Positions 26,896-37,555 of a stretch of DNA of 64,000 nucleotides are shown piece by piece. The DNA comes from Marinomonas sp. UCMA 3892. GTDB lineage: Bacteria; Pseudomonadota; Gammaproteobacteria; Pseudomonadales; Marinomonadaceae. Each line of letters begins with the position of its first letter. Position 1 is the stretch's first letter. Position numbers and translations under genes: made by a program. The stretch lies in assembly GCF_012726345.1 (NCBI RefSeq), contig NZ_PTXN01000003.1:40996-104995 (forward strand), in the 5' to 3' direction. The notes beneath the pieces are model-generated. The model saw nothing but the letters and a program-made list of their open reading frames with translations. It searched no databases and was not told the origin of the DNA.

Positions 26896-28884
26896 CTAAG
26901 AAACCGTATTCCAAGGTAATTGCCCCGGCGCGGCATCAACAAAATTGAAGTACTGCTCTAACTGGTCAATCAAGTCTCGTATTACTTCATCTTGACTACA
27001 GCCATATAGTTCATAACCCAGAGCACCATTGCGAATATACACATCCGCTTGCCAATGCGTATCGTATTTGGAGTTCTCACTGTGCGCCTCTGGTATCTCA
27101 TGTTCCGTCGCTACAACTTGGTAATAGAAGTCTAATTTTTCGTCACGCTCTAGCTGGAAAGTTACGCCGTTTTCTTCTCTGGTGATATTGGCTTTCCACC
27201 CATGAATCGCCAGCTCTTTTTGAACTTCTTCCATCGCCGGTTCAACTACGTCTTTAATAAAGTGCGTCACCTTGGCTTCGCCAGGAAACTTAAACAAGGT
27301 GCTTAAACGTTTGCGCCAGCTGCCTTCATTACTGAAAGCTCGACCTGGAGTTGCTGCTGCCTCCACGGCTGCTCCACGATGACCCTCGATTACCAAGGCT
27401 CGCCATAAACCAAGTGCTGCAATCAACATGATGATGGCAAAAGGCAAAGCAGCCAAAATACTCATGGTTTGCAGTGCGCCTAAGCCACCAGCCAACAATA
27501 AGGTTGCGGCAATGATACCTTCAAGAGACGCCCAAAACACACGCTGCCAAACTGGCGTTTCTAGTGCGCCACCAGAAGCCAATGAATCGACCACCAATGA
27601 ACCCGAGTCCGAAGAGGTAACAAAGAAAGTAATAATTAAAAATACCGTGATCACTGATAAAAAAGTAGACCAAGGTAACAAGTCATAGAACTGAAATAAC
27701 GCAACAGAATGATCGGCTTGTACTTCGCCAATCAAAACATCCTTGCCCTGTTCCATAATCAAATACAGAGCGGTATCACCAAAGATAGCAAACCATAGGA
27801 AGGTAAATAATGTCGGAACGGCAAGCACGCCAAAAATAAACTGACGGATAGTACGACCACGGCTGATCTTGGCAATAAACAAACCGACGAACGGCGCCCA
27901 AGCGATAGTCCACGCGAAGATGAATAGCGTCCAGTTACCAATCCAATCACTTTGCGTATAAGCCTGTAAATTGAAGGTACGCTCAACAATGTTGCTCAGA
28001 TACGAGCCGGTGTTTTGTACGAAGGCATCAAGAATGTGAATACTTGGGCCAACGAAAAACACAATCACCATAATGAATACAGCCAGTCCCATATTCAAAA
28101 TCGAAAGGTTTTTCACACCCTTATCCATACCCGCAACCACAGAACCAATCGCGGCAAGTGTGATTAAACCAATGGCAGTGATCTGCACCGTGGTGTTAAT
28201 CGGTATGTCTTCCCAAAGGTAATGTAAACCCGCATTGATTTGCGTAACCGACAAACCCAGCGTGGTCGCCAAACCAAATAAGGTACCGAGAATGGCAAAC
28301 ACATCGACAATATGACCAATAGGACCATAAATACGATCACCAATCAGAGGATAAAGCGCCGAACGCACAGACAATGGCAAACCATGGCGAAAAGCAAAAT
28401 AGGCGAGCACCAGCCCCATCAGGCCGTAAATGCCCCAAATATGTAAGCCCCAATGGAAGTAGGCAATTTGCATCGCTTCGCGAGCAGCACCGATCGTCTC
28501 GGCGGTTGCATTAGGTGGTTGGGAGAAATGCAAGACAGGTTCAGCAACGCCAAAGAACAATAAAGCAATACCGTAACCGGCGGAAAATAACATCGCAAAC
28601 CAAGCAGGAAAGCTGTATTCCGGGTCGCCGTGATCTGGGCCTAAGCGAATATTGCCCCAACGACTGAATCCGATACAAACAAGAAATACAAGAAAAATCG
28701 CGGTAGCCAGCATATAGAACCAGCCGAAGGTCTTAGTCACCCAAGCCAATGCGCTTTGAAATACTTCCCCTGCAAGCTCTGGATTACTTAGAGTTCCAAC
28801 GATAAGAAATAGGGTAACAATAACGGTTGGAATAAATACAGGTAGCAAAATTGCACCCGTTGCCGTCTTTTGTGAATTGGTCAT
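26896..28884 (-). CDS. BCCT-family betaine/choline/carnitine transporter
   Basis: 662 residues from ATG 28884, supported by GAGGAGG upstream; a longer form from 28905 is less likely. Twelve membrane helices with the BCCT mark WTIAWAPFVGLFIAKISRG. A C-terminal soluble extension of about 150 residues matches the BetT-type subgroup, where the tail tunes osmotic activation. It imports quaternary ammonium compounds with Na+ or H+; the exact substrate is not decidable. It lies between two related hairpins. Confidence 0.9.
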   Translation of the reverse strand: MTNSQKTATGAILLPVFIPTVIVTLFLIVGTLSNPELAGEVFQSALAWVTKTFGWFYMLATAIFLVFLVCIGFSRWGNIRLGPDHGDPEYSFPAWFAMLFSAGYGIALLFFGVAEPVLHFSQPPNATAETIGAAREAMQIAYFHWGLHIWGIYGLMGLVLAYFAFRHGLPLSVRSALYPLIGDRIYGPIGHIVDVFAILGTLFGLATTLGLSVTQINAGLHYLWEDIPINTTVQITAIGLITLAAIGSVVAGMDKGVKNLSILNMGLAVFIMVIVFFVGPSIHILDAFVQNTGSYLSNIVERTFNLQAYTQSDWIGNWTLFIFAWTIAWAPFVGLFIAKISRGRTIRQFIFGVLAVPTLFTFLWFAIFGDTALYLIMEQGKDVLIGEVQADHSVALFQFYDLLPWSTFLSVITVFLIITFFVTSSDSGSLVVDSLASGGALETPVWQRVFWASLEGIIAATLLLAGGLGALQTMSILAALPFAIIMLIAALGLWRALVIEGHRGAAVEAAATPGRAFSNEGSWRKRLSTLFKFPGEAKVTHFIKDVVEPAMEEVQKELAIHGWKANITREENGVTFQLERDEKLDFYYQVVATEHEIPEAHSENSKYDTHWQADVYIRNGALGYELYGCSQDEVIRDLIDQLEQYFNFVDAAPGQLPWNTVS

Positions 28885-28993
28885 AAAGGCTCCTCCTCTA
28901 TGCATACTTTGACAAAAGCTGACAATAATTGCAATAAATGATTAGATGTCTAATCATTTATTGCCATAAGTGAACCCGTTAAATAGACACAAA

Positions 28994-29033
28994 AAAACCA
29001 GCATTGACCCCTAACCTGTCAATGCTGGCTTTT
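28994..29033. terminator. CCAGCATTGA-type hairpin, copy 3
   Basis: Arms AAAACCAGCATTGAC (28994-29008) and GTCAATGCTGGCTTTT (29018-29033), followed on the plus strand by TTTT within the arm and preceded by a run of A residues. It lies upstream of the BCCT gene and about 130 bp past the stop of the next leftward gene, so it can terminate that transcript. Confidence 0.7.
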
Positions 29034-29162
29034 GAATTAAAGCAGTATTCAGCGACTATTTTGCTTAATTTTCACCTTGGTCTCGTTTTAAAAAACGGAT
29101 ACTAATCGGCGAAATAAGACGCTGCCGTTTTGGAAAATACAGTTTATTTCAAGTACAAACTG

Positions 29163-29615
29163 TTAATGCTGAGCTGCTACTTGCAGAGCTTTCATTTCGT
29201 CATGGCACTCTTTCATTCTGACTTTAACGCGGCGTAGAGTAACTTCACAGTCTTGCGTTTGGTTTCGTTCTAACGCGAGGTCGAGCTCTTCAAGTACCTT
29301 ATCTTCCACTTCTTCTAGCTGGTCAACATAAGTAAAAGCAGTGGATTCACTAGAGATTTTAGATATTAATTTAGTATAAGCCTGACGCGCTTTTACCAAA
29401 TTATCAGTATCGTTTTCTACTTCACCTTGCTGATCGATAGCGAATGGTTGTAGCTCTGTATCAGCCTGCGTTTTAGCACCAATCATGCGATCAAAAAAAG
29501 CGTTGTAAGTGCTGTCATCTAGTTTGGTTTTCGCTTCTTGGTAGAATTCAATACCGCCGTTCATTACTTTAATAATGTCTGTAATGTGGTGGGCATGTGC
29601 AGTTTGATTTTGCAT
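29163..29615 (-). CDS. Four-helix-bundle (DUF2383-like) protein
   Basis: 150 residues, almost entirely helical and soluble, with conserved-looking acidic/aromatic positions (GGIEFYQEAKTKL, FVDQLEEVEDKVLEELDLAL-like pattern). It resembles DUF2383/PA2169-type ferritin-like proteins, which lack a known reaction. A GGAGGA-like site precedes the ATG. No operon partner. Confidence 0.6.
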   Translation of the reverse strand: MQNQTAHAHHITDIIKVMNGGIEFYQEAKTKLDDSTYNAFFDRMIGAKTQADTELQPFAIDQQGEVENDTDNLVKARQAYTKLISKISSESTAFTYVDQLEEVEDKVLEELDLALERNQTQDCEVTLRRVKVRMKECHDEMKALQVAAQH

Positions 29616-29893
29616 ATTTTCCTCCTAAGCTAAATTGTTCTAGTTAACGTTTCTTTTATTTCGTGTTCCTGCATACATAGTTGACGATGACACGACTAAA
29701 AACAACCGTATTTCAGGAGATGCACTTAGACTGCATATTTACTGCAATAAGCAGAGACTCTTTTACACCCCCTCTTTTTCTTATAAAAAATTAAGACACA
29801 ACCCTTGATCTAACGCAGTTTCCACCACCTTTTTCTGTGCCACTATGATCACATAGCATTTCGACTAATGCGCCTAAAGAAGGGAAAAATGTG

Positions 29894-31897
29894 ATGAGTC
29901 ATAAAGACATTTCGACGTTTACTATTTCTACCACTGCCCCAGAGGGATTCGAACATGAACCTGATAGCACCCGCGATTATTGGCATCACCAAGCGTTAAA
30001 CACCTTACCGCCTTATGATTTTATTGCGCCTTATGCTCGTCATAAAACCTTGCCAACTCCAGGTATTCAAAACCGTAAAGCGTGGATTGTTGGCAGTGGC
30101 ATCGGCGGCCTTGCGGCGGCTTTTTATCTGCTTCGTGATGCGCACATGCCTGCTGAAAACATCACCATTTTAGAAGAAATGACTGTGGAAGGTGGTTCTA
30201 TGGATGGTGCGGGTAATCCTGAAGAAGGTTATATCATCCGTGGCGGTCGTGAGATGAATTGGAACTACGATACTCTGTGGGATTTGTTTCAAGATGTACC
30301 TGCAGTCGAGTTGCCAGAAGGCTATTCCATTCTTGATGAATACCGTCTTATTAATGACAACGATCCTAACTATTCCGCAGCGCGTTTAATGCACAAATGT
30401 GGCGAATTGTTGGACGCGAAGGACTTTGGTCTGAGTAAATCCCAGCAATGGGAACTGATTCGTTTGATGCTAAAACGTAAGGAAGAATTAGACGACATCA
30501 GTATCGAAGATTATTTCAGTGAAGGTTTCTTAAAAACAAACTTTTGGTTCCTTTTCCGCTCTATGTTTGCCTTCAAAAATTGCCACAGTCTATTGGAAAC
30601 CAAACTGTATTTGCATCGTTTCCTCGACTCTATCGATGGCTTTGCTGATATGTCGGCATTGGTTTTTCCTAAGTACAATCAATACGATACCTTTATTAAG
30701 CCGCTGGCAGATATGCTGCGCGAGAAAGGTGTTACCTTTCAGTTCGGCACTCGGGTGGAAGATCTTGATATCAACTTCTCTGGCGATAAAAAAACCGTCA
30801 CCGGTATTCGAGCAGTTGTCATCAAAGAAGGCAAAGAAGAAGCCAAACACATTCATGTCGGGCTTGGCGATTTGGTCTTTACACTAACTGGATCAATGAC
30901 GGAACACACGGCTTATGGCGATATGGAAAACGTGCCAGAGCTCACTTGCGACAAGCATGATCCGGGTGAAAAAAGCGGCTGGACCTTATGGAAAAATCTT
31001 GCGAAGAAATCGCCAGTATTCGGTAAGCCAGAAAAATTCTACGGTAATGTGGATAAATCCATCTGGGAATCGGCCACGCTGACTTGCAAACCTTCTCCTC
31101 TTATCGACAAGCTAAAAACCCTGTCGGTGAACGATCCCTATTCTGGTCGTTCTGTCACGGGCGGAATCATCACGATTACCGATTCCAACTGGCTGTTGAG
31201 TGTCACCTGTAATCGCCAGCCTCATTTCCCAGACCAACCAGAGGATACATTGGTTCTTTGGGTATATGGCTTATTGATGGATAAACCAGGTAATCGTATA
31301 CACAAAACCATGGCGCAATGCACCGGTAAAGAAATCCTTACTGAACTTTGTCATCACCTTGGCATTGAAGATCAGCTTGATGAGATTGTTGCCAATACCA
31401 AAATACGCCTCGCACTCATGCCCTATATAACAGCTCAATTTATGACCCGAGCCGCTGGCGATCGCCCTCATGCAGTGCCAGAAGGTTGCACTAATTTAGG
31501 TTTAATTGGACAGTTTGTAGAAACTCGCAACGACATTATTTTCACCATGGAAGCGTCCATTCGTACCGCTCGAATTGGTGTTTATAAACTACTAAACATT
31601 CCTAAACAAGTGCCTGATATTAGCCCGACTCAGTACGATATTCGTAACTTGATTAAAGGCGCCAGAGCACTCAATAGTGGCAAGCCATTTATGGGTGAAC
31701 GCCTGCTGCATCGCTTGCTCGACAAAACCTATTTCGCACACATTTTACCACCACTACCTGAACCAGAGGAAAGCAAGCAATCTTTATTTGAAGAAGAGAT
31801 GCATGAGCTACTCGGTAAAGGCAGCACAGTTATGCATAAGTTCGGCGGTTGGATTAGCTCGCTTAGAGAAAGTCTATCCAACAAAAATAAAAGCTGA
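29894..31897 (+). CDS. ohyA: Oleate hydratase
   Basis: 667 residues. ATG 29894 is chosen, with AGGGA eight bases upstream; a GTG one codon earlier is possible. FAD-binding motif [16 protein letters not shown] at about 59-74, then [18 protein letters not shown] and the family stretch [17 protein letters not shown]. The protein matches the myosin-cross-reactive-antigen family. It adds water to the cis-9 double bond of oleic acid to give 10-hydroxystearate, often seen as detoxification. The C-terminal tail is slightly longer than usual. Confidence 0.93.
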   Translation: MSHKDISTFTISTTAPEGFEHEPDSTRDYWHHQALNTLPPYDFIAPYARHKTLPTPGIQNRKAWIVGSGIGGLAAAFYLLRDAHMPAENITILEEMTVEGGSMDGAGNPEEGYIIRGGREMNWNYDTLWDLFQDVPAVELPEGYSILDEYRLINDNDPNYSAARLMHKCGELLDAKDFGLSKSQQWELIRLMLKRKEELDDISIEDYFSEGFLKTNFWFLFRSMFAFKNCHSLLETKLYLHRFLDSIDGFADMSALVFPKYNQYDTFIKPLADMLREKGVTFQFGTRVEDLDINFSGDKKTVTGIRAVVIKEGKEEAKHIHVGLGDLVFTLTGSMTEHTAYGDMENVPELTCDKHDPGEKSGWTLWKNLAKKSPVFGKPEKFYGNVDKSIWESATLTCKPSPLIDKLKTLSVNDPYSGRSVTGGIITITDSNWLLSVTCNRQPHFPDQPEDTLVLWVYGLLMDKPGNRIHKTMAQCTGKEILTELCHHLGIEDQLDEIVANTKIRLALMPYITAQFMTRAAGDRPHAVPEGCTNLGLIGQFVETRNDIIFTMEASIRTARIGVYKLLNIPKQVPDISPTQYDIRNLIKGARALNSGKPFMGERLLHRLLDKTYFAHILPPLPEPEESKQSLFEEEMHELLGKGSTVMHKFGGWISSLRESLSNKNKS

Positions 31898-32091
31898 TTA
31901 AAAACAAAAAGTTATCAGATTAAAAAAGCAAAAAAACTAGTTTTAAATGTAAATTGTACTGTGATGCAAACATATTGGACTGATGGATAAGTTTTTTATT
32001 TGGTTACTTTTAAAGTTAAGAAGCAAACGAAAGTGTTCTTAACTATAACGCTGTCCTAAACAGCACAAAAAAATAAAAGATGGAGTTTGTT

Positions 32092-33102
32092 ATGAAAGCA
32101 GCTGTAGCCAGTAAGTTTGGTGCCATTCTAAAAATTGAGGATGTTGTTAAACCCAAGATTGAACCACATCAAGTTCTCGTCAAAATTCATGCTTGCGGTG
32201 TGTGCCATACGGATTTACATGCTTGTCATGGAGATTGGCCTGTTAAACCGACACTTCCCTTTATTCCAGGTCATGAAGGTGTTGGTGAAATAGTCGAAGT
32301 CGGCAGTGCAGTAAAGCATTTAGCCTTGGGAGATCGTGTCGGTATTCCTTGGCTGTACAGTGCCTGCGGACATTGTGAATATTGTTTAACAGGTAACGAA
32401 AACTTGTGTCTTTCACAACAAAATGCAGGTTACTCCGTCGATGGTGGTTACGCTGAATATTGCGCAGCTCATGCTGAATATGTCGTTAAAGTTCCAGAAG
32501 GTTTAGGTTATGTTGAAGCGGCACCTTTATTCTGTGCCGGTGTAACTACTTACAAAGCGCTCAAAGTGTCCGGTGCCAAGCCAGGCGATTGGGTAGCTCT
32601 ATTTGGTGTTGGCGGTCTAGGCCATTTAGCCGTGCAATACGCCGTTGCTATGGGCTTTCGAGTTGTTGCTGTCGATACGGGCGCAGCCAAACGTGAGTTA
32701 GCGATGTCATTAGGTGCGGAATATTTCTTTGATTTCAAAACTGACGATGTTGTTAAAGAGATTTTAGAAACAACCTCAGGTGTTCATGCCACCGTTTGTA
32801 CTGCTGTCAGCAAAGCGGGCTTCAGACAAAGTTATGACGTGGTTCGACGTGGTGGTAAATGTGTCTTGGTTGGTTTACCACCAGAAGACATGCCATTGCC
32901 TATTTTCAACACAGTCCTCAATGGCGTCAGTGTCGTTGGCTCCATCGTCGGTACTCGTAAAGATCTGGAAGAGTGCTTGGAATTTGCCGCACGCGGCAAG
33001 GTAAAAGCGATTATCGCTGAAAAATCCCTAGACGATATTAATGAGATCTTCGCTGATATGGAAAAAGGTGAAATTACAGGCCGTATTGTAATGACCTTGT
33101 AA
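32092..33102 (+). CDS. Zinc-dependent alcohol dehydrogenase (AdhP-like)
   Basis: 336 residues from ATG 32092, where GGAG lies 6 bases upstream. Catalytic zinc ligands in [15 protein letters not shown] and [12 protein letters not shown], structural zinc in [15 protein letters not shown], Rossmann [13 protein letters not shown]. It resembles AdhP/AdhA propanol-preferring dehydrogenases. It lies 194 bp after oleate hydratase on the same strand; a role in oxidising hydroxy-fatty acids or another alcohol is speculation. Confidence 0.9.
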   Translation: MKAAVASKFGAILKIEDVVKPKIEPHQVLVKIHACGVCHTDLHACHGDWPVKPTLPFIPGHEGVGEIVEVGSAVKHLALGDRVGIPWLYSACGHCEYCLTGNENLCLSQQNAGYSVDGGYAEYCAAHAEYVVKVPEGLGYVEAAPLFCAGVTTYKALKVSGAKPGDWVALFGVGGLGHLAVQYAVAMGFRVVAVDTGAAKRELAMSLGAEYFFDFKTDDVVKEILETTSGVHATVCTAVSKAGFRQSYDVVRRGGKCVLVGLPPEDMPLPIFNTVLNGVSVVGSIVGTRKDLEECLEFAARGKVKAIIAEKSLDDINEIFADMEKGEITGRIVMTL

Positions 33103-33131
33103 TTTCTCGTCTTTTAACCGCCCCTAAAAGC

Positions 33132-33163
33132 AATGAAGCCAACCATCAAGGGTTGGCTTCATT
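33132..33163. terminator. Bidirectional hairpin between convergent genes
   Basis: 13-bp perfect stem AATGAAGCCAACC/GGTTGGCTTCATT with loop ATCAAG, between the alcohol dehydrogenase and the diguanylate cyclase genes. T-rich flanks on the plus side are weak (ATTTAAA). Confidence 0.65.
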
Positions 33164-33165
33164 AT

Positions 33166-34455
33166 TTAAATTGCCACTTGTACGTCGCACTTTCCCTGTT
33201 TTTTAACTCGATACATGGTGCTATCAGCTGTTTGTATAAGCGACTTCATGTCCTCACCATGTTCAGGGTAATGAGCAATACCTAGACTAGTACTCACTTG
33301 TACCGTTTTATTCGTATCACTGATCATGACTGGCTCTAATACGACATTTAGAATGATATTGGCTAATTTAAGCACTTCATCACGATCATCAAGACGATCA
33401 AGCCAAATAACAAATTCATCACCACCGACTCTGACGATTTGCCCAACATCTTTAGTTTGGGAATGTAACCGCTCAGCAATACTAGTAAGAACTTGATTAC
33501 CCGCTTCGTGGCCGTGATTATCGTTCACTTGTTTAAAGCCATCTAGATCCAAATATAAAATGGATAATAAATGGTTGTCTTGTTTGGCTTTCGCGATCAA
33601 TTCCCCTTCTTTTTCCAACAAATAATGTAATGAAGGAATTCCAGTCACGGCATCATAATGTGCTAGCCGTCGCAATTTATCTTGCGCCACTTTCTCAGCT
33701 TCTAGAGCCGTGTGTAGTGCAGAAACGTCATACTCAGACATCAGCAGCAAAAATTCTCCCGTTAAAGGGTGACGTGTCATGCGTACATCTAAGCTGTGCT
33801 TACGTGGCCCTGCGGAGGTGTTAACATCACAAGTCCATTGTCCGCCTTTTTCTTCTATTGCCTGTGCTAGTACTTTTTGACCTTCTGCTAAACTGGCAAA
33901 GCGCGAGGTAAAAAAAGATTGCCCCTCTGAGGTGTTTTGTCTTGATAGGTGTTTGTAAGCTTCTGTAGAGGCTGGATTCTCTATTATTGGATCACCAGAA
34001 AAACTGAAGCTAGTCACCACTACACTGGTGTAGCGCATGGCTTCAACCAGTAATAGATTTTCTGGAATATCCCCAATATTTACTTCTTCATTGATAAACG
34101 CAATGATGGCTCTATGTTTATCCGGCCCGACCAAAACCGCACGATGACGCATATACAGAGTTTTTGGTTTTCCATTTGGATAGGTTGTCCAAGGGTCGAT
34201 CGTTAAGCCTGACTTCGCAGCCAGCTCAAAGGTTTGAGCGGTGCGATCCTTTGCGCCTTGGGTATCACCAGACAAGTCTTTATTCATCAAGTCTTCAAGT
34301 GTGTTTAATCCTCAAAACTTAAGAGAAGCTGAATTGCCCCACCACCAGCCGTGTTTATCAAGGTCAAAAATCCACACAACATCAGGGATAAGTTCATATA
34401 AGGCAACTTCGGAATGATCTCTAATATGGATCAAATGATCGTAATTATTTGTCAA
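33166..34455 (-). pseudogene. PAS-GGDEF diguanylate cyclase gene with an in-frame TGA
   Basis: The intact frame would run from TTG 34455 (AAGGAG 7 bases upstream) for 429 codons. Codon 48, at 34314-34312, is TGA. Before it the PAS reads VVWIFDLDKHGWWWGNSASLKF and after it GLNTLEDLMNKDLSGD; relatives usually have a Trp (TGG) at this point. After the stop the frame is intact: a second PAS-like region, then GGDEF with RVGGDEFVIW and no obvious RxxD I-site. A shorter 374-residue product from a TTG at 34290 or 373 residues from ATG 34287 is possible. Whether it is truly broken, or a sequencing error, needs checking. Confidence 0.75.
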
Positions 34456-34596
34456 TGTTACTCTCCTTTCTGAAGCTTACTTATTTATTCATCCTTGTTA
34501 TCAAACCTGACCTCCATGTAGATGTAAATTTTATTTTGTAACTGCGTGACTCGTCATTCTTACATAGCAAACTAACCTATTTCTGTTACACCAAAT

Positions 34597-35058
34597 TTAT
34601 ATTGGCAACCGCGTTGATGCTTTCAATTCTCGCAAAGAAATATTCGAAGCAATCGCAGACACACCGGGCAATTTTCTAAGCACTTGGTCTACAAAACGGC
34701 TGTAATCATCCAAGTCTTTGGCGACCACTTGCAACAAAAAATCCGCCGCGCCTGTGGTGTTATGACAGGATAAAACATTGTCACAACGCTGAATCATTTC
34801 TTCGAAAGTTTGTGTGGTTTCTGCATCATGCTGGTTGCAAGTAAGTTGCACAAAGGCCATCACCCCAAAGCCTAATTTACGACGATCTAGGTTCGCCTGA
34901 TAATCAGTTATAATCCCCTCTTCTTCTAGGCGTTTTAATCGACGCCAACATGGCGTTTCACTCAACGAAAGCTCACTGGCTAATTTCGCGTTGGTCAATT
35001 TACCATCTTGCTGCATACGCCGAACAATATCAGTGTCTACCTTATCCAAAGCCGCCAT
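34597..35058 (-). CDS. Lrp/AsnC-family transcriptional regulator
   Basis: 153 residues: helix-turn-helix at about 5-55 (LTNAKLASELSLSETPCWRRL), then a RAM ligand-binding domain. Divergent from a zinc dehydrogenase gene across 140 bp, so that gene is its likely target. Ligand probably an amino acid; unproven. Confidence 0.88.
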   Translation of the reverse strand: MAALDKVDTDIVRRMQQDGKLTNAKLASELSLSETPCWRRLKRLEEEGIITDYQANLDRRKLGFGVMAFVQLTCNQHDAETTQTFEEMIQRCDNVLSCHNTTGAADFLLQVVAKDLDDYSRFVDQVLRKLPGVSAIASNISLRELKASTRLPI

Positions 35059-35198
35059 TGAAAGATTCCCCTCTAATTAACCTTATATCTGAAATAGTAT
35101 TTCTTAAGTTCTCTAATACACAAGGAAAAGAGCAAGGTAATTTCTAGTGTATTAAGTAGTCTATTAAGCTGACGTATTGAGCACCAAAGGAGCAAACC

Positions 35199-36239
35199 AT
35201 GAAAGCAGTTGTCTACGAAAGTTTTTCGACCACACCAAAGATTATGAATGTCGAAGATCCAACACCAGAAAATCATGGTGTGGTGATCAAAGTTGAAGCC
35301 ACTGGCGTTTGCCGAAGTGATTGGCACGGTTGGATGGGGCACGATCCAGACATTGTGCTGCCACACGTTCCCGGACATGAGTTTGCCGGTATTATTGAAG
35401 CCGTTGGCAAAAATGTTCAGCGTTTTAAAGTAGGCGACCAAGTGACCGTACCTTTTGTTAGTGGATGCGGTTCTTGTCCAGAATGCCACGGCGGGAATCA
35501 TCAAGTCTGCGGCAATCAAACTCAGCCAGGCTTTACCCATTGGGGATCTTTCGCGGAATACGTCTCCATTCATCATGCGGATGTGAATTTGGTGACTTTG
35601 CCAGAAACGATCGACTTCACCACTGCTGCGAGCCTTGGCTGTCGCTTTGTTACCTCGTTTAGAGCGGTTGTCGATCAAGGTAAAGTCAGCGCAGGTCAGT
35701 GGGTAGCTGTTCATGGCTGCGGCGGCGTTGGACTGTCAGCCATCATGATTGCCAACAGTATTGGTGCCAATGTTATTGCCGTGGACGTGACAAACGATAA
35801 ACTTGAGCTCGCAAAAGCTCTAGGCGCCTACGCTACAATTAACGCCACCAGCGTGGCAGATGTGGCTGAAGCGATTAAAGAAATCACCCGCGGCGGTGCC
35901 CATGTATCGATCGATGCTTTAGGTCACCCAACGACTTGCATCAACTCTATTAAAAGTTTGAAAAAACTAGGCAAGCACGTTCAGGTCGGCTTGTTATTAG
36001 CCGATCAAGCCACACCGCCGATTCCGATGAATCTGGTTATCGCTCATGAGCTAGAAATCATCGGCAGCCATGGTATGCAGGCATTTCGTTACGACGCTAT
36101 GCTGGCGATGATCAAATCAGGCAAACTCAGCCCAGAGAAACTGCTTGGTCGAACCATCAGTTTGGAAGAATCTATTGTCGCGCTAACCAATATGGACAAG
36201 ATCAACCCACCGGGCGTCACTGTCGTCACAAGCTTTTAA
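35199..36239 (+). CDS. Zinc-dependent alcohol dehydrogenase-family protein
   Basis: 346 residues, with catalytic-zinc motif [12 protein letters not shown] and [12 protein letters not shown], structural-zinc cysteines in [15 protein letters not shown], Rossmann [20 protein letters not shown] lies well placed before the ATG. It is distinct from the AdhP-like gene 2 kb upstream and is divergent from an Lrp-type regulator. Substrate not readable; MDR proteins of this type oxidise primary or secondary alcohols or polyols. Confidence 0.88.
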   Translation: MKAVVYESFSTTPKIMNVEDPTPENHGVVIKVEATGVCRSDWHGWMGHDPDIVLPHVPGHEFAGIIEAVGKNVQRFKVGDQVTVPFVSGCGSCPECHGGNHQVCGNQTQPGFTHWGSFAEYVSIHHADVNLVTLPETIDFTTAASLGCRFVTSFRAVVDQGKVSAGQWVAVHGCGGVGLSAIMIANSIGANVIAVDVTNDKLELAKALGAYATINATSVADVAEAIKEITRGGAHVSIDALGHPTTCINSIKSLKKLGKHVQVGLLLADQATPPIPMNLVIAHELEIIGSHGMQAFRYDAMLAMIKSGKLSPEKLLGRTISLEESIVALTNMDKINPPGVTVVTSF

Positions 36240-36255
36240 CCTTTGTTTTATCTAT

Positions 36256-36295
36256 AAAAAGAGCGCTTAACTCAAAAAGTAAGCGCTCTTTTTAT
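36256..36295 (+). terminator. Intrinsic terminator
   Basis: 14-bp stem AAAAAGAGCGCTTA/TAAGCGCTCTTTTT (36256-36269 with 36280-36293), followed by ATT. It ends the dehydrogenase transcript. Confidence 0.85.
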
Positions 36296-36337
36296 TCAGA
36301 TCGCTCTTGAAAATTGATCTTTTTATACTCTATTAGG

Positions 36338-36380
36338 TTGACAGGCATTTATTTTTAAATAAAAATGACACCGATGTCAT
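36338..36380 (+). promoter_or_regulatory. lacI promoter with overlapping operator
   Basis: TTGACA at 36338-36343 with an AT-rich -10-like element 16 bases on. The operator ATGACACCGATGTCAT (36365-36380) covers the -10 side and ends 18 bp before the regulator ATG, implying autorepression. Confidence 0.7.
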
Positions 36381-36398
36381 AACGAGAAAAGAATAAAA

Positions 36399-37448
36399 AT
36401 GACGACCATTTACGATGTTGCAGAAGCCGCTGGAGTCTCTCCAAAGACAGTTTCTCGCGTATTAAATAATGATGTTCCTGTCGGAGAAAAGACCCGTAAG
36501 AAAGTAGAAGCTGCCATTGCAGCTCTTGGCTATGTTCCAAGTACTGCGGCGAGATCTATGCGATCAAATAAATCGGGGCTTATCGGCTTGGTCACAGGTG
36601 CTATTTCTCATTTTTCTGACACATCTAATGCACCCACTGGTTTGCCTGATTTATTTATTGTTCAGGGTATTCAAAAGGTAATGCAAGCCTCTGGTAAAAC
36701 GTTATTAATCGCCGATACAGGAGATTCTGCTGCATCGGTGTCTCATTTAATTCGGACATTTCAAGAACATCGTGTTGAAGGGCTTATTTATGTGGCGAAT
36801 TATCATAAGCAAATAGATTTACCTATCGCCAGTAAAAGCATCCACACTGTACTAGCAAACTGCTTTGATACAAACCACACAACATCCGTGGTTCCAAATG
36901 ACCAAATGGGTCAAAAATCTTTAGTGGATAAAATCATAAAAGAAGGTCACTCCAGAATTGCATACTTGACCTTAGACCCATCCATGGTCGCAACGCATCA
37001 ACGACTTGAAGGATACCAACAGGCCTTACATGAAAACGACATTGCGTACGATCCTGAGTTAGTTTTATGTGCAGACACACTAGATCTACTAGACAACGAA
37101 AAATTGATCATCGACGCGATTGATCACTTGCTTTCATTGGCCTGTCCGCCTACTGCTATTTGTTGTGGTAACGACAAAATGGCACTCAAGCTTTATGGTA
37201 TTTTAAGAGTCAAGGGTATCCGTATACCTGAGCAAATATCCATTGCAGGTTATGATAACTATCTTGCGATTACTGAAGGTTTGTACCCAGCATTAACCAC
37301 GGTACATCTGCCTTATCAAGAAATTGGGCAAGAAGCGGCACGACAACTTTTAAAGTTGATTGATGGTAAAGACCAAAAAGCACCAAACTCAGCAATAACC
37401 ATCGTTGATAGTCCTGTTATTTGGCGACAATCAATACTTAAGATTTAA
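36399..37448 (+). CDS. LacI-family repressor of the sugar ABC operon
   Basis: 349 residues. N-terminal LacI helix-turn-helix (TTIYDVAEAAGVSPKTVSRV), hinge helix (YVPSTAARSMRS), then a periplasmic-binding-like effector domain. It opens a rightward cluster with binding protein, two permeases, hydrolase and ATPase, and matching operators lie before it and before the binding-protein gene. Inducer probably a sugar taken up by that ABC system. Confidence 0.9.
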   Translation: MTTIYDVAEAAGVSPKTVSRVLNNDVPVGEKTRKKVEAAIAALGYVPSTAARSMRSNKSGLIGLVTGAISHFSDTSNAPTGLPDLFIVQGIQKVMQASGKTLLIADTGDSAASVSHLIRTFQEHRVEGLIYVANYHKQIDLPIASKSIHTVLANCFDTNHTTSVVPNDQMGQKSLVDKIIKEGHSRIAYLTLDPSMVATHQRLEGYQQALHENDIAYDPELVLCADTLDLLDNEKLIIDAIDHLLSLACPPTAICCGNDKMALKLYGILRVKGIRIPEQISIAGYDNYLAITEGLYPALTTVHLPYQEIGQEAARQLLKLIDGKDQKAPNSAITIVDSPVIWRQSILKI

Positions 37449-37506
37449 TCACCAATAAATTTATCGAGTAACGCATCAGAGCTACGATGTGTTTCTTTTA
37501 ATTAAA

Positions 37507-37522
37507 ATGACATCGGTGTCAT
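37507..37522 (+). promoter_or_regulatory. LacI-type operator before the ABC operon
   Basis: ATGACATCGGTGTCAT, the same palindrome class as 36365-36380 with two changes at the centre. It lies 33 bp before the binding-protein ATG. Confidence 0.75.
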
Positions 37523-37555
37523 TTTAAAAATAGCTCATATAAATGGGAGAAAAAC

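Noticed and set aside
26293-29033. CRISPR-like array from the repeated CCAGCATTGA stems
   Set aside because: Spacing is irregular (hundreds to thousands of bases) and each copy is a hairpin at a gene end.
35073-35714. 213-residue minus-strand open frame antisense to the zinc dehydrogenase gene
   Set aside because: It lies wholly opposite a well-supported dehydrogenase and its promoter, has odd composition rich in Trp, His and Asn, and shows no domain.
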